Below, in pieces: positions 31,741 to 40,340 of a stretch of 64,000 nucleotides of DNA. The position numbers were made by a program, and so were the translations under genes. A model generated the notes under the pieces. That model did no database searches and was not told the DNA's origin. It saw only the letters and a list, made by a program, of their open reading frames with translations. The stretch's first letter is position 1; every line of letters starts with the position of its first letter. This stretch comes from Streptomyces sp. ISL-36. Its GTDB lineage: Bacteria; Actinomycetota; Actinomycetes; Streptomycetales; Streptomycetaceae. The DNA is taken from the NCBI RefSeq assembly GCF_018614205.1, contig NZ_JAGGOS010000015.1, positions 128,558-192,557 of the forward strand, in the 5' to 3' direction.

Positions 31741-31952
31741 AACTGCCCATCGGGTCGTACGTCGTCGAGATCCGTACCGGACGGGTCGGGACCGTCATGG
31801 GGCACGAGGGTCCGTACCTCCAGGTCAGGCCGCTCGGCGGCGGACGCGAGTGGGACTGCGAGCCGGACGGGGTGCGGGCGGCGACGACGGCGGAGCGCCT
31901 GAGCGCGGCGACGGCACACGCGAACGCGCGGAGCCGGGGCGAGGTGCCGTGA
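31737..31952 (+). CDS. Small hypothetical protein, SH3-like beta barrel
   Basis: A 71-residue protein. The first 45 residues alternate as short strands (YVVEIRTGRVGTVMGHEGPY, LQVRPLGGGREWDCEP), which suits a small SH3-like barrel; the tail is helical and alanine-rich. Its ATG overlaps the TGA of the previous gene, so the two small proteins are co-translated. No function can be given. It converges with the gene at 31963. Confidence 0.7.
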   Translation: MKLPIGSYVVEIRTGRVGTVMGHEGPYLQVRPLGGGREWDCEPDGVRAATTAERLSAATAHANARSRGEVP

Positions 31953-31962
31953 AGGAGGCGGC

Positions 31963-32226
31963 TCAGCCGTACCAGGTGATGTTGCAGACGTAGACGCACT
32001 CGTGGCGAGGCACGGCGAGGAAACTGATGAAGCCCCGGCCGCTGAGGATGTCGAACTCCCGCAGTCTGCCTTCGCGGTCGATCGGCCGGCCCACCTTGGT
32101 GGCCTCGTTCCACGAGTGGACGAAGGCACGCAGCGGGGCAAGGCTTTGTGCCTGCTGGGCGTTGGTCGTCGCCTCGAAGAGATGCTGGGTGAGCGCCGGG
32201 ATCCGGCTCGGAGCGATCTTCGCCAC
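31963..32226 (-). CDS. Small hypothetical protein (possibly DUF6247-related)
   Basis: An 87-residue protein starting with GTG; the frame is open a little further upstream but offers no start codon there, and no good ribosome site is seen. The first half is helical (AQSLAPLRAFVHSWNEATK), which faintly resembles DUF6247 proteins. The second half has strands ending ECVYVCNITWYG, with two cysteines. It may be a worn or truncated gene. It lies between the XRE-associated small genes and recO. Confidence 0.5.
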   Translation of the reverse strand: MAKIAPSRIPALTQHLFEATTNAQQAQSLAPLRAFVHSWNEATKVGRPIDREGRLREFDILSGRGFISFLAVPRHECVYVCNITWYG

Positions 32227-32430
32227 GGCGGCCCGGAGGGCGTCCGGGGTGAGCTCGGGAAACGGGATCAGCGGTCCTTAAGGGCCGTCGTGCTGCCCAC
32301 TCACAGAGACCTCCGGTGCGGGTGGGGCGGGTTCTCGTACCGTACCGGTCCGGGCGGGCCGAAGCCGGGTGAACAGGGTCGGGAGCCCGGACCGGCCCGG
32401 GGCGCCGCATCCGTACGGGAGAATGGGCCC

Positions 32431-33180
32431 ATGAGTCTGTTCCGCGACGACGGCATCGTGCTGCGCACCCAGAAGCTGGGTGAAGCGGACCGCATCATCA
32501 CGCTCCTCACGCGCGGTCACGGCCGCGTACGCGCCGTAGCGCGTGGGGTGCGGCGCACCAAGTCGAAGTTCGGGGCCCGGCTCGAACCCTTCTCCCACGT
32601 CGACGTGCAGTTCTTCGCCCGGGGCAGCGACCTCGTCGGCCGCGGGCTCCCGCTCTGCACCCAGAGCGAGACCATCGCCGCGTACGGCGGCGGGATCGTG
32701 ACCGACTACGCCCGCTACACCGCAGGGACGGCGATGCTGGAGACGGCGGAGCGGTTCACGGACAACGAGGGCGAGCCGGCCGTGCAGCAGTACCTGCTGC
32801 TCGTCGGGGGCCTGCGCACCCTCGCGAACGCCGAGCACGCCCCCCACCTCATCCTGGATGCCTTCCTGCTCCGCTCCCTCGCCGTCAACGGGTACGCGCC
32901 CAGCTTCGAGGACTGCGCGAGGTGCGGCATCCACGGGCCCAACCGGTTCTTCTCGGTCGCGGCCGGTGGAGTCATATGCGGCGACTGCCGGGTCCCCGGC
33001 AGCGTCGTACCCTCTCCGGAGGCCATCGGCCTGCTCAGCGCGCTGCTGACCGGCGACTGGGCGACGGCGGACGCGTGCGAGCCGCGTCACGTCAGGGAGG
33101 GCAGCGGACTGGTGTCCGCCTATCTGCACTGGCACCTGGAGCGCGGCCTGCGCTCGCTGCGGTACGTAGAGAAGAGCTAG
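32431..33180 (+). CDS. recO: DNA repair protein RecO
   Basis: A 249-residue protein that anneals single strands and loads RecA with RecF/RecR in gap repair. The N-terminal OB fold begins [20 protein letters not shown]. The zinc finger is [19 protein letters not shown] followed by CGDC, four cysteines as in actinobacterial RecO. The ATG at 32431 gives the standard N-terminus. uppS starts 13 bases after the stop, the usual streptomycete recO-uppS order. Confidence 0.96.
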   Translation: MSLFRDDGIVLRTQKLGEADRIITLLTRGHGRVRAVARGVRRTKSKFGARLEPFSHVDVQFFARGSDLVGRGLPLCTQSETIAAYGGGIVTDYARYTAGTAMLETAERFTDNEGEPAVQQYLLLVGGLRTLANAEHAPHLILDAFLLRSLAVNGYAPSFEDCARCGIHGPNRFFSVAAGGVICGDCRVPGSVVPSPEAIGLLSALLTGDWATADACEPRHVREGSGLVSAYLHWHLERGLRSLRYVEKS

Positions 33181-33193
33181 GAGATCCATCGCC

Positions 33194-34051
33194 ATGGCCA
33201 TCGCACGACGCGGAATCCTCGGACGGAACCGGCGTGAGTACAAGGTCCCCGAGCCGCACCCGTCCGGCGCCCGTCCGCCGAAGATCCCCGGCGAGCTGGT
33301 GCCGAACCACGTCGCGTGCGTCATGGACGGAAACGGCCGCTGGGCGAAGGAGCGTGGTCTGCCGCGCACCGAGGGGCACAAGGTCGGCGAGGGCGTCGTC
33401 CTCGACGTGCTGAAGGGCTGCCTGGAGCTCGGGGTGAAGAACCTCTCCCTCTACGCCTTCTCCACGGAGAACTGGAAGCGGTCTCCGGAGGAGGTCCGCT
33501 TCCTGATGAACTTCAACCGTGACGTGATCCGGCGCCGGCGCGACGAGATGAACGAGCTGGGCATCCGTATCCGCTGGGTCGGCCGCATGCCGAAGATGTG
33601 GAAGTCGGTCGTCCAGGAGCTCCAGGTCGCCCAGGAGCAGACCGTCGACAACGACGCCATGACGCTCTACTTCTGTGTGAACTACGGCGGCCGCGCGGAG
33701 GTCGCGGACGCGGCGCAGGCGATCGCCCGGGACGTGGCGGCGGGGAAGCTGGACCCGTCGAAGGTCAACGAGAAGACCTTCCAGAAGTACCTGTACTACC
33801 CGGACATGCCGGACGTCGACCTCTTCCTGCGCCCCAGTGGCGAGATGCGCACCTCGAACTACCTGATCTGGCAGAGCAGTTACGCCGAGATGGTCTTCCA
33901 GGACGTGCTATGGCCGGACTTCGACCGCCGCGACCTGTGGCGGGCGTGCGTGGAGTACGCCTCCCGCGACCGCCGCTTCGGCGCGATCCCGGCCGAGGAC
34001 CGCGCGGCGATGAGCGGCGGGATCGTACCGCCGCAGGGCCCCACCCTCTGA
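33194..34051 (+). CDS. uppS: Isoprenyl transferase (undecaprenyl-PP synthase family)
   Basis: A 285-residue cis-prenyltransferase that makes the long-chain polyprenyl diphosphate used as lipid carrier for cell-wall synthesis. The catalytic motif [17 protein letters not shown] is near residue 40. Others are [13 protein letters not shown] and [19 protein letters not shown], with a C-terminal [14 protein letters not shown]. In actinobacteria the product may be decaprenyl or undecaprenyl diphosphate; the chain length is not readable. Its TGA overlaps the next ATG by one base. Confidence 0.95.
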   Translation: MAIARRGILGRNRREYKVPEPHPSGARPPKIPGELVPNHVACVMDGNGRWAKERGLPRTEGHKVGEGVVLDVLKGCLELGVKNLSLYAFSTENWKRSPEEVRFLMNFNRDVIRRRRDEMNELGIRIRWVGRMPKMWKSVVQELQVAQEQTVDNDAMTLYFCVNYGGRAEVADAAQAIARDVAAGKLDPSKVNEKTFQKYLYYPDMPDVDLFLRPSGEMRTSNYLIWQSSYAEMVFQDVLWPDFDRRDLWRACVEYASRDRRFGAIPAEDRAAMSGGIVPPQGPTL

Positions 34052-34605
34052 TGACGCGGGACATGGCGCGGGAGACCGCGCCCGGCTCGGTGGAGCTGGC
34101 CTATGTGCCGACGCTCGCCGACGCGACGGAGGCGGTCCGGGTCCGCGTGCGCCACAGCCCCGCGGGGCGCCGCATGCGGTGGCTGCCGGCCGCCGCCGTG
34201 CTGGCCTTCCTGGTCGTCGCCCTGGAGCTCTTCGGGCCCGGCGAACCGGATCCGGTACGGGTCGTTCTGATGGCCGGCCTCGGCGTCCTCGCCCTGGTCA
34301 TGGGGCCGCTGGCACCGCGCCTCATGGCGCGGGGCGTGCACCGGATGGTAGAGCCCCAGGGGGAGTTCCGGGCCGTCGTGGACGACGACGGGGTGCGCTG
34401 GACCGCGCGCGACAGCGAGACGACGAGCCGGTGGCAGATGCTGCCCCAGTACGTCGAGACGCCCACGCTGTTCGTCCTCCTGACGCCCGACAAATTCGGC
34501 GTCGGAGTCGCCTTCCTGCCCAAGCGGGCCGTCTCGGGCCCCGACGGCGTCGACGCCGTCGACCGGCTCCGGGCGATCCTGGACCGGCACACCACCCGCC
34601 TCTGA
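34051..34605 (+). CDS. YcxB-like small membrane protein
   Basis: A 184-residue protein with two transmembrane helices at about 50-65 and 72-90 (AAAVLAFLVVALELF, VVLMAGLGVLALVMG) and a C-terminal soluble domain with DDGVRWTARDSETTSRWQML and YVETPTLFVLLTPDK, the pattern of YcxB-like proteins. Function unknown. It is coupled to uppS by a TGATG overlap, so it belongs to the recO-uppS operon. Confidence 0.8.
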   Translation: MTRDMARETAPGSVELAYVPTLADATEAVRVRVRHSPAGRRMRWLPAAAVLAFLVVALELFGPGEPDPVRVVLMAGLGVLALVMGPLAPRLMARGVHRMVEPQGEFRAVVDDDGVRWTARDSETTSRWQMLPQYVETPTLFVLLTPDKFGVGVAFLPKRAVSGPDGVDAVDRLRAILDRHTTRL

Positions 34606-34672
34606 GGCCGTACGAAAGGGGCCCGCACCGGATCGCTCCGGACGCTGTTGGCGAAGGTGGGCCTTGTGCGTG

Positions 34673-34715
34673 ACGTCGGCCTTCAAGACCTGGTTGTGGT
34701 CTTGAAGGCCGACGT
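34673..34715. terminator. 18-bp perfect hairpin after the recO-uppS operon
   Basis: ACGTCGGCCTTCAAGACC pairs perfectly with its complement across a TGGTTGT loop. There is no T-run. It lies 68 bases after the YcxB stop and 15 bases before the transposase remnant, so it may be an operon terminator or an end structure of the former insertion element. Confidence 0.6.
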
Positions 34716-34729
34716 TGCTGTCTGGGCAG

Positions 34730-35300
34730 GGTACGGGTGCGCTGCGTCCGCAGGAGCCTGGGGAGATTCCGGTGGAGACAGTACGGGTGGCGAGGGCCGC
34801 GTGCCCGAAGGGGAGTCTGGCGATCCGGATCCGGGACGAGCTGGGGGGATGAGGCGGTGCGGCCCGGATCGACGGGAAGTACGCGCTCCGGCTGGAGCTG
34901 ACCGATGCCGGTTTCGACCACTCCGTGCTTGCGGAGTTCAGGGACCGTCTGACCAGCGCGGACGGCGGCCGGGAGGCCTGGACGGCATCCTCGCCGCGGC
35001 CGGGCCACCCGCGCCGACGACTCCCGCTTCCCACAGGCGCACACGAAGCGCACAGAACTGGGCCTGTGGATCGGCCGGGACGGCATGCGTCTGCTGGGGC
35101 TGGTCTGGTCGGACGCGGCGCCGCCTCGGCTGCGGACGACGCTGTCAGAAGTGGAGATCCCCCGGCAGGTCTGGGTCCAGCACTTCCACCTGATCGAGGG
35201 CGAGAAGCAGTGCCGGGGCCCCAAAGACCGTCCGCCGAACACGGCCCGCGTCCGGGCCGTGCTGGACCACCGGACGACTGCTACCACCAGCGCGGCCTGA
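34730..35300 (+). pseudogene. Decayed IS1182-type transposase
   Basis: The stretch translates in shifting frames into pieces that follow IS1182-family transposases in order: an N-terminal piece (LRPQEPGEIPVETVRVARAA, then FDHSVLAEFRDRLTSADGG) and a middle piece (DGMRLLGLVWSDAAP, then RQVWVQHFHLIEGEKQ and CRGPKDRPP, ending PDDCYHQRGL). The segment between them, including most of the catalytic core, and the C-terminal third are missing, and the frame changes near 34850 and 35000. No intact open frame remains. Recognition is from family memory. Confidence 0.7.
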
Positions 35301-35362
35301 TGATTCACTCGAACGCAGCAGCTCGGCGTGCACATGGCGGGCGGGACGCCGAGCTTGGTCCC

Positions 35363-36841
35363 ATGGGCATACGACCATGGGTGGTCGTCGAGCCACCCGA
35401 CCGGCGCGGTCTGCGCCGGATCACCATCCACGACAAAACGGTGGGCAGCGCCTGGTCTCTCCGCGAGTTGCGGAAGGTACTCCGCCGCCTCGGCTACCCC
35501 GACGACATGGACCTCGACGACCGCTCGCGCGTCCACTGGCGCGGCGGCGACAGCAGCGTCTGGCCCGACGACAGAGGCTGGAGACGCCGTGTGGTCATCG
35601 CCCTCATGCTCGTGGGGCTGCTCGGCTCGCTGGCCCTGCACGCCGTCATCGGCTGGGCGGACGCCCTGGGAGCACTGACCTTCGCCCAACGTCTGGTCGG
35701 TGTTGTATTCCTGTTGGCAGGCGCAGTTCAGGGCATCGCGTTGCCTGCGGTCGTCGACTACTGGGGCCGCCGGCAGGTCAGGCTGTCCGGAGCACTGGTC
35801 CTTCTCGGCGTGCTCATGACGCTCGCCACGACGACCCTTCTCCTCTTCCTGTGGCTGCGGGAACGAGAATTCATAGCCACTGTCCTGCTTTTCCTCGCCT
35901 TGTGGCTCTGGTCACTGTGGGCCCTCCGCACCCTCATCCGCGAAAAAGTGTGGAGAGGGATACCGCACCCCAGGAAGTTCACTGCAGGGGTTGCCATCAC
36001 GGCGCTCCTGACGGCCGTCAGCCTAGGTTATTCCATTATCTATCAACCCATTGCCGCACCCCGGCACTTCATCCTTAAAGCGGAATTCGGGACACCACAG
36101 ACAGACGTCGATTCACCCTATATTCACGTCCCCCTCAAGCTCTACGCGAAGAACGCCGGAGGGATTCCGGTCTACATCGTCGTCGACGACTACACAGTCT
36201 GGGGATCCTTGGCCGAGTTCTCGAATTCAGGCAAAGGGATGAAGGAATGGAAAGGTAGCGAGGAGGGCGGGTGGTGGGTCCCGGAGGCGGAGGCCTTCGA
36301 GACCCAAAGTGGCGGTGAGGTCATTGCATCCGGGCAGTTCCAAGGCCCTGGGTCGACACTGGACCCCGGGGAGGAGTTCAGGAAGGAGAAAGTCATCACC
36401 CTCCCCAAGGACACCAAGTACGAGACGCTGGACGCCGTTCTTCAGTTCGCCATTCTGAGGCAGGATCGCGGGAAGCTCGACGACGAATTCTATTATGAAA
36501 AACTCTCCTGGATGGAGTCGGAAGGGAGATACTACTGCCCGCCCGACGGCTGCGGTGAGCATGTCATATACCATGGCCGGGTGCGCTACAACGCCAACAT
36601 CATCAACGTGACCCGCAAGCCTCGGTACGTAGCAGCTTTCTGGTCGCCGGAAGAGGATCCGCAGGTCTTCATTTCCTCATTCAACTTCGAGAAGGAGAAG
36701 AAGAGCGAGTCGATCTACGGCATATATAAAGGCCTGGACGAGAGTGAAGTGGTGAGGGAGGCCGAGAGGTACGGCCTCAGCTCGGTCTCCGTCAACTCGG
36801 AGGTTTCCGTCAAGGGACTGCTGAAGCAGGCGCAGCGCTGA
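35363..36841 (+). CDS. Large membrane protein of unknown function, lower GC than its surroundings
   Basis: A 492-residue protein. Residues 1-70 are soluble (WVVVEPPDRRGLRRITIHDK). Four hydrophobic segments follow between about 75 and 195, another at about 212-230, and the last 260 residues are an extracellular or cytosolic mixed domain with YYCPPDGCGEH. The second half, from about 36000, uses many AT-rich codons and is clearly lower in GC than neighbouring genes, suggesting recent transfer. The frame runs on upstream into the transposase remnant; the ATG at 35363 is chosen because upstream residues look non-coding, though it lacks a good ribosome site. Confidence 0.75.
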   Translation: MGIRPWVVVEPPDRRGLRRITIHDKTVGSAWSLRELRKVLRRLGYPDDMDLDDRSRVHWRGGDSSVWPDDRGWRRRVVIALMLVGLLGSLALHAVIGWADALGALTFAQRLVGVVFLLAGAVQGIALPAVVDYWGRRQVRLSGALVLLGVLMTLATTTLLLFLWLREREFIATVLLFLALWLWSLWALRTLIREKVWRGIPHPRKFTAGVAITALLTAVSLGYSIIYQPIAAPRHFILKAEFGTPQTDVDSPYIHVPLKLYAKNAGGIPVYIVVDDYTVWGSLAEFSNSGKGMKEWKGSEEGGWWVPEAEAFETQSGGEVIASGQFQGPGSTLDPGEEFRKEKVITLPKDTKYETLDAVLQFAILRQDRGKLDDEFYYEKLSWMESEGRYYCPPDGCGEHVIYHGRVRYNANIINVTRKPRYVAAFWSPEEDPQVFISSFNFEKEKKSESIYGIYKGLDESEVVREAERYGLSSVSVNSEVSVKGLLKQAQR

Positions 36842-37029
36842 GTCGCGCTCACGGTCTCGTCAGATCAGGACGGCCAGGACGCGCTTTCACGTCCGCAGCG
36901 ACCGTAACCGACCAGTCCCCTCGGGTCGCCAGAAAATCCGCTCGGCCAGGCGTTGTCTCTCCAGCAAGGAGACAGGCTCTAGCCGGGACATCGCCGGACA
37001 GTGCGCTGCGCCCGTCCGGCAGCCGTCGC

Positions 37030-37440
37030 CTATCGGGTGGCGCAGTCCGCGCAGGTGCCGAAGATCTCGACCGTGTGGGCCACGTTCACGAAGCCGTGCT
37101 CCGCCGCGATCGTCTCCGCCCACTGCTCCACCGCAGGGCCCTCGACCTCGACCGCCTTGCCGCAGACACGGCAGACGAGGTGATGGTGGTGGTCGCCCGT
37201 CGAGCAGCGGCGGTAGACGGTCTCGCCGTCGCTGGTGCGCAGCGCGTCAACCTCACCGGCGTCCGCGAGGGACTGGAGCGTGCGGTAGACCGTGGTGAGG
37301 CCGACCGAGTCGCCCCGGTGCTTGAGCATGTCGTGCAGCTCCTGGGCGCTGCGGAACTCGTCCACCTCGTTCAGTGCGGCCGACACAGCGGCCCGCTGTT
37401 TGGTCGAGCGGCCGCGTACGGGGGGTCCTGCCGTCGCCAC
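37030..37440 (-). CDS. zur: Zinc uptake regulator Zur (Fur family)
   Basis: A 136-residue Fur-family repressor. The winged helix includes RSAQELHDMLKHRGDSVGLT with TTVYRTLQSLADAGEVD. Metal sites are indicated by DHHHHLVCRVCG and CADC (structural zinc) near the end. The GTG start has GGAGG 5 bases before it. Zinc-loaded Zur should repress the znu genes, and the gene stands directly downstream of znuB. Sequences matching the remembered Streptomyces Zur box lie before znuA. Confidence 0.93.
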   Translation of the reverse strand: MATAGPPVRGRSTKQRAAVSAALNEVDEFRSAQELHDMLKHRGDSVGLTTVYRTLQSLADAGEVDALRTSDGETVYRRCSTGDHHHHLVCRVCGKAVEVEGPAVEQWAETIAAEHGFVNVAHTVEIFGTCADCATR

Positions 37441-37487
37441 AGGGGCCTCCTTGAAGTCTTCGTTGCCCCCGCCATTCTGCCAGGCTG

Positions 37488-38378
37488 CTAGACCGTGACA
37501 TCGTCCGTCGGTCGGCGGGTGGCCGGGACGGCCATGTCGCACTCCGCCGATGCCACCTCCGCCGCCCGGGCCCGGCGCCTCGCCAGCGGTGTGGCGAGGA
37601 GCGTCAGGGCGATGAAGATGCCGATCGCCAGCAGCACGATCGTCGCGCCGGGCGGCACGTCCTGGTAGTACGTCGTGATCGTGCCGGACAGGGTCACGCC
37701 GACGCCGATGACGACCGCGAGCACGAAGGTCGTACGGAACGACTTGGACAGCTGCTGGGCGGCGGCCACCGGGACCACCATCAGCGCGCTGACCAGCAGC
37801 AGCCCGACGACGCGCATGGCGACCGTGACCGTCACGGCGGCCGTGACGGCGATGAGCAGGTTCAGGGCGCGGACCGGGAGGCCGGTGACGCGGGCGAACT
37901 CCTCGTCCTGGCTGACCGCGAACAGCTGGCGGCGCAGGCCGATGGTGACGAGGACCACGAAGGCGGCGAGGAGGGCGATCGCGGTGACGTCCGCGTCGGA
38001 CACGGTCGACAGCGATCCGAAGAGGTAGGACAGCAGGTTGGCGTTGGACCCGCCGGCGACGCTCATCAGCATGACGCCGCCCGCCATGCCTCCGTAGAAG
38101 AGCAGCGCGAGCGCGAGGTCGCCGCGCGTCTTGCCGTACGCCCTGATCAGCTCCATCAGCACCGCACCGGCGACGGCGACCAGGGTGGCCATCCACACCG
38201 GGCTGGAGTTCAGCAGGAAGCCGAGGCCGACACCGGTCATGGCGACATGGCCGATGCCGTCGCCCATCAGGGCCTGACGGCGCTGGACGAGGTAGATGCC
38301 GACGGCGGGGGCGGTGATGCCGACGAGGACGGCCGCGATGAGCGCCCGCTGCATGAAGGCAGGCTCGAGGAATTCCAT
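37488..38378 (-). CDS. znuB: Zinc ABC transporter permease
   Basis: A 296-residue integral membrane protein with about eight to nine helices, ABC-3 family permease for zinc (or manganese). The hallmark segments LVQRRQALMGDGIGHVAMTG and GLPVRALNLLIAVTAAVTV are present. It follows znuC by 2 bases and precedes zur. The C-terminal tail is soluble and short. Confidence 0.93.
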   Translation of the reverse strand: MEFLEPAFMQRALIAAVLVGITAPAVGIYLVQRRQALMGDGIGHVAMTGVGLGFLLNSSPVWMATLVAVAGAVLMELIRAYGKTRGDLALALLFYGGMAGGVMLMSVAGGSNANLLSYLFGSLSTVSDADVTAIALLAAFVVLVTIGLRRQLFAVSQDEEFARVTGLPVRALNLLIAVTAAVTVTVAMRVVGLLLVSALMVVPVAAAQQLSKSFRTTFVLAVVIGVGVTLSGTITTYYQDVPPGATIVLLAIGIFIALTLLATPLARRRARAAEVASAECDMAVPATRRPTDDVTV

Positions 38379-38380
38379 GA

Positions 38381-39142
38381 TCAGGTCAGCAGTCCCGTGC
38401 GGAGCGGCTCGTCGGCCGCGTGCGGATGTACGTGGTCGTGGCCGGGCAGCGCGTGCTGGCCGACGGCCTTCGGCGGCGGGCCGTCGTGGACGACGCAGCC
38501 GTCGCGGAGCACCACGGCCCGGTCGATCAGGGGCTCCAGCGGGCCCAGCTCGTGCAGGACGAGCAGGACACTGGTGCCGCCCGCGACCTGTTCGCGCAGG
38601 GTTCCGGCGAGGATCTCCTGGCTGGCGAGGTCCACGCCGGCCATCGGCTCGTCCATGATCAGCAGCTCGGGCTCGGAGGCGAGCGCGCGGGCGATGAGGA
38701 CCCGCTGGTGCTGGCCGCCGGAGAGGGCGCTGACGGAGTCCTTGGCGCGGTCGGTCAGGCCGACGAGCGCCACGGCCCGCTCGACGGCGGCCTTGTCGGC
38801 CCTGGTCAGCCAGCCGAGCTTCTTGCGCGAGAGCCGGCCCGAGGAGACGACCTCGCGGATGGTGGCGGGTACGCCGCTCGCGGCGGTGGTGCGCTGCGGT
38901 ACGTAACCGACCCGGGCCCAGTCGCGGAACCGCTTCTGCTCCGTACCGAACAGCTCGATGGTGCCGCCGGTGAGCGGGACCTGGCCGATGACGGAGCGGA
39001 CGGCGGTGGACTTGCCGGAGCCGTTGGCGCCGAGCAGGGCGACGACCTCACCGCGGTTCACGGTGAGGTCGACGCCGCGCAGGACGGGCCGGGAGCCCAG
39101 CGCCGCTGTGGCTCCGCGGACGGATATGACGGGCGCGCTCAC
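38381..39142 (-). CDS. znuC: Zinc ABC transporter ATP-binding protein
   Basis: A 253-residue ABC ATPase. Walker A GANGSGKST, signature LSGGQHQRVLIARAL, Walker B LLIMDEPMAGVD and the H-loop VLLVLHELG are all intact. The C-terminus is histidine-rich (HALPGHDHVHPHAADEP), a possible zinc-binding tail. The GTG at 39142 is preferred since GGAGG lies 5 bases before it; an upstream GTG at 39169 would overlap znuA by 4 bases. Confidence 0.93.
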   Translation of the reverse strand: MSAPVISVRGATAALGSRPVLRGVDLTVNRGEVVALLGANGSGKSTAVRSVIGQVPLTGGTIELFGTEQKRFRDWARVGYVPQRTTAASGVPATIREVVSSGRLSRKKLGWLTRADKAAVERAVALVGLTDRAKDSVSALSGGQHQRVLIARALASEPELLIMDEPMAGVDLASQEILAGTLREQVAGGTSVLLVLHELGPLEPLIDRAVVLRDGCVVHDGPPPKAVGQHALPGHDHVHPHAADEPLRTGLLT

Positions 39143-39165
39143 GGGTGCCTCCTGCAGTGCTCGTT

Positions 39166-40176
39166 TCACTTCGCGCCGAGGGCCTTCTTCAGCGCGACGA
39201 GGTTGGACTCCATGACCTCGATGTAGTCATCGCCCCGGGACTTGTCCGTAATTCCCTCCAGCGGGTCCAGGACGTCGGTCTTGAGGCCGGTGTCCGCGGC
39301 GAGGGTCTTCGCGGTCTTGTCGCTGGCGAGGGTCTCGAAGAAGACGGTGGAGACCTTGTCCCTCTTCGAGATGTCCTGGAGTTCCTTGATCCGGGCGGGG
39401 CTCGGCTCGGACTCGGGGTCCACGCCGGAGATGCCTTCCTGCTCCAGGCCGTAGCGCTCGGCGAGGTAGCCGAAGGCGGAGTGGGTGGTGATGAAGGTCT
39501 TGGTGGTGGTGTTCTTCAGCCCGGTCTCGAAGGCGGTGTTCAGGTCACCGAGCTTCTTCACCAGGGCGTCGGTGTTCTTCTTGTAGTCGGCGGCGTGGTC
39601 CGGGTCGGCCTTCTCCAGGGAGGCGCCGACGCCCTTGGCGACCTCGGCGTACTTCACCGGGTCGAGCCAGATGTGCGTGTCGGCACCGCCCTCGGACGCG
39701 TGGCCGTGGCCCTCTTCCGCCTCGCCCTCGTGGGCGGCGTGCTCCTCGGCGCTCTCGCCCGCGTGGTCGTGGCCGGCCCCGGTGCCGTGTTCCTCGAGCT
39801 TCGTGAGGGTGGCGGCGTCGACGGTGTTCTTGACGCCGGCCTGCTTGATCGCCTCGTCGGCGGCGGGCTGGATGCCCTTGAGGTAGAGGATGTAGTCGGC
39901 CTCGCCGAGCTCGCCGATCTGCTTCGGCTTGAGCTCCAGGTCGTGCGGCTCGACGCCCGGCTCGGTGAGCGTCCTGACGGCGACGTGGTCGCCGCCTATC
40001 TGCTCGGCCAGGTACTGCATGGGGTAGAACGACGCCACGACGCTCAGCTTGCCGTCGTTCTGCTGGTCGGAGCCCCCGGAGCCCCCGGAGCCCCCGGAGC
40101 ACGCGGACAGGGTGACGAGCCCGAGGGTGACGGCTCCGGCGACGGCGGTGGCGGGTATGAGGCGGCGTACGTTCAT
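39166..40176 (-). CDS. znuA: Zinc-binding lipoprotein of the ABC transporter
   Basis: A 336-residue cluster A-I solute-binding protein. The signal peptide ends in lipobox LSAC, with a Gly/Ser linker after it. Zinc ligands are suggested by EPGVEPHDLELKPKQ, by the His-rich loop between about 135 and 165 (HDHAGESAEEHAAHE, EGHGHASEGG), which is diagnostic of ZnuA, by THIWLDPVKY and by THSAFGYLAERY. The ATG at 40176 is chosen for the clean signal peptide; 40185 is also possible. Two Zur boxes lie at and just upstream of the start. Confidence 0.94.
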   Translation of the reverse strand: MNVRRLIPATAVAGAVTLGLVTLSACSGGSGGSGGSDQQNDGKLSVVASFYPMQYLAEQIGGDHVAVRTLTEPGVEPHDLELKPKQIGELGEADYILYLKGIQPAADEAIKQAGVKNTVDAATLTKLEEHGTGAGHDHAGESAEEHAAHEGEAEEGHGHASEGGADTHIWLDPVKYAEVAKGVGASLEKADPDHAADYKKNTDALVKKLGDLNTAFETGLKNTTTKTFITTHSAFGYLAERYGLEQEGISGVDPESEPSPARIKELQDISKRDKVSTVFFETLASDKTAKTLAADTGLKTDVLDPLEGITDKSRGDDYIEVMESNLVALKKALGAK

Positions 40177-40190
40177 GACACTCATTTTCA
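40176..40190. promoter_or_regulatory. Zur box overlapping the znuA start region
   Basis: TGACACTCATTTTCA matches 12 of 15 positions of the remembered Streptomyces Zur box TGAAAATGATTTTCA. It would block transcription or sit at the transcript start. Confidence 0.6.
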
Positions 40191-40197
40191 ACAAAAC

Positions 40198-40212
40198 TGG
40201 AAACGATTGTCA
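40198..40212. promoter_or_regulatory. Second Zur box upstream of znuA
   Basis: TGGAAACGATTGTCA matches 12 of 15 positions of the same 15-mer. It is 22 bp from the other box, about two helical turns, on the same face of the DNA. Confidence 0.65.
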
Positions 40213-40340
40213 ATTGTCCTACTTGTGGCACCGGCCACGCCCGGCGACCGCGGGCGGGGGCCGGACCGATTTGATACGGGGGGTGCGCGCGCCGGTAATC
40301 TGAGGCATTCGCACTTCGTCGTCGTAATGAAGAGAGCACC

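Noticed and set aside
34730..35300. Active insertion sequence
   Set aside because: Transposase is fragmented with missing core, and no matching terminal inverted repeats were found around it.
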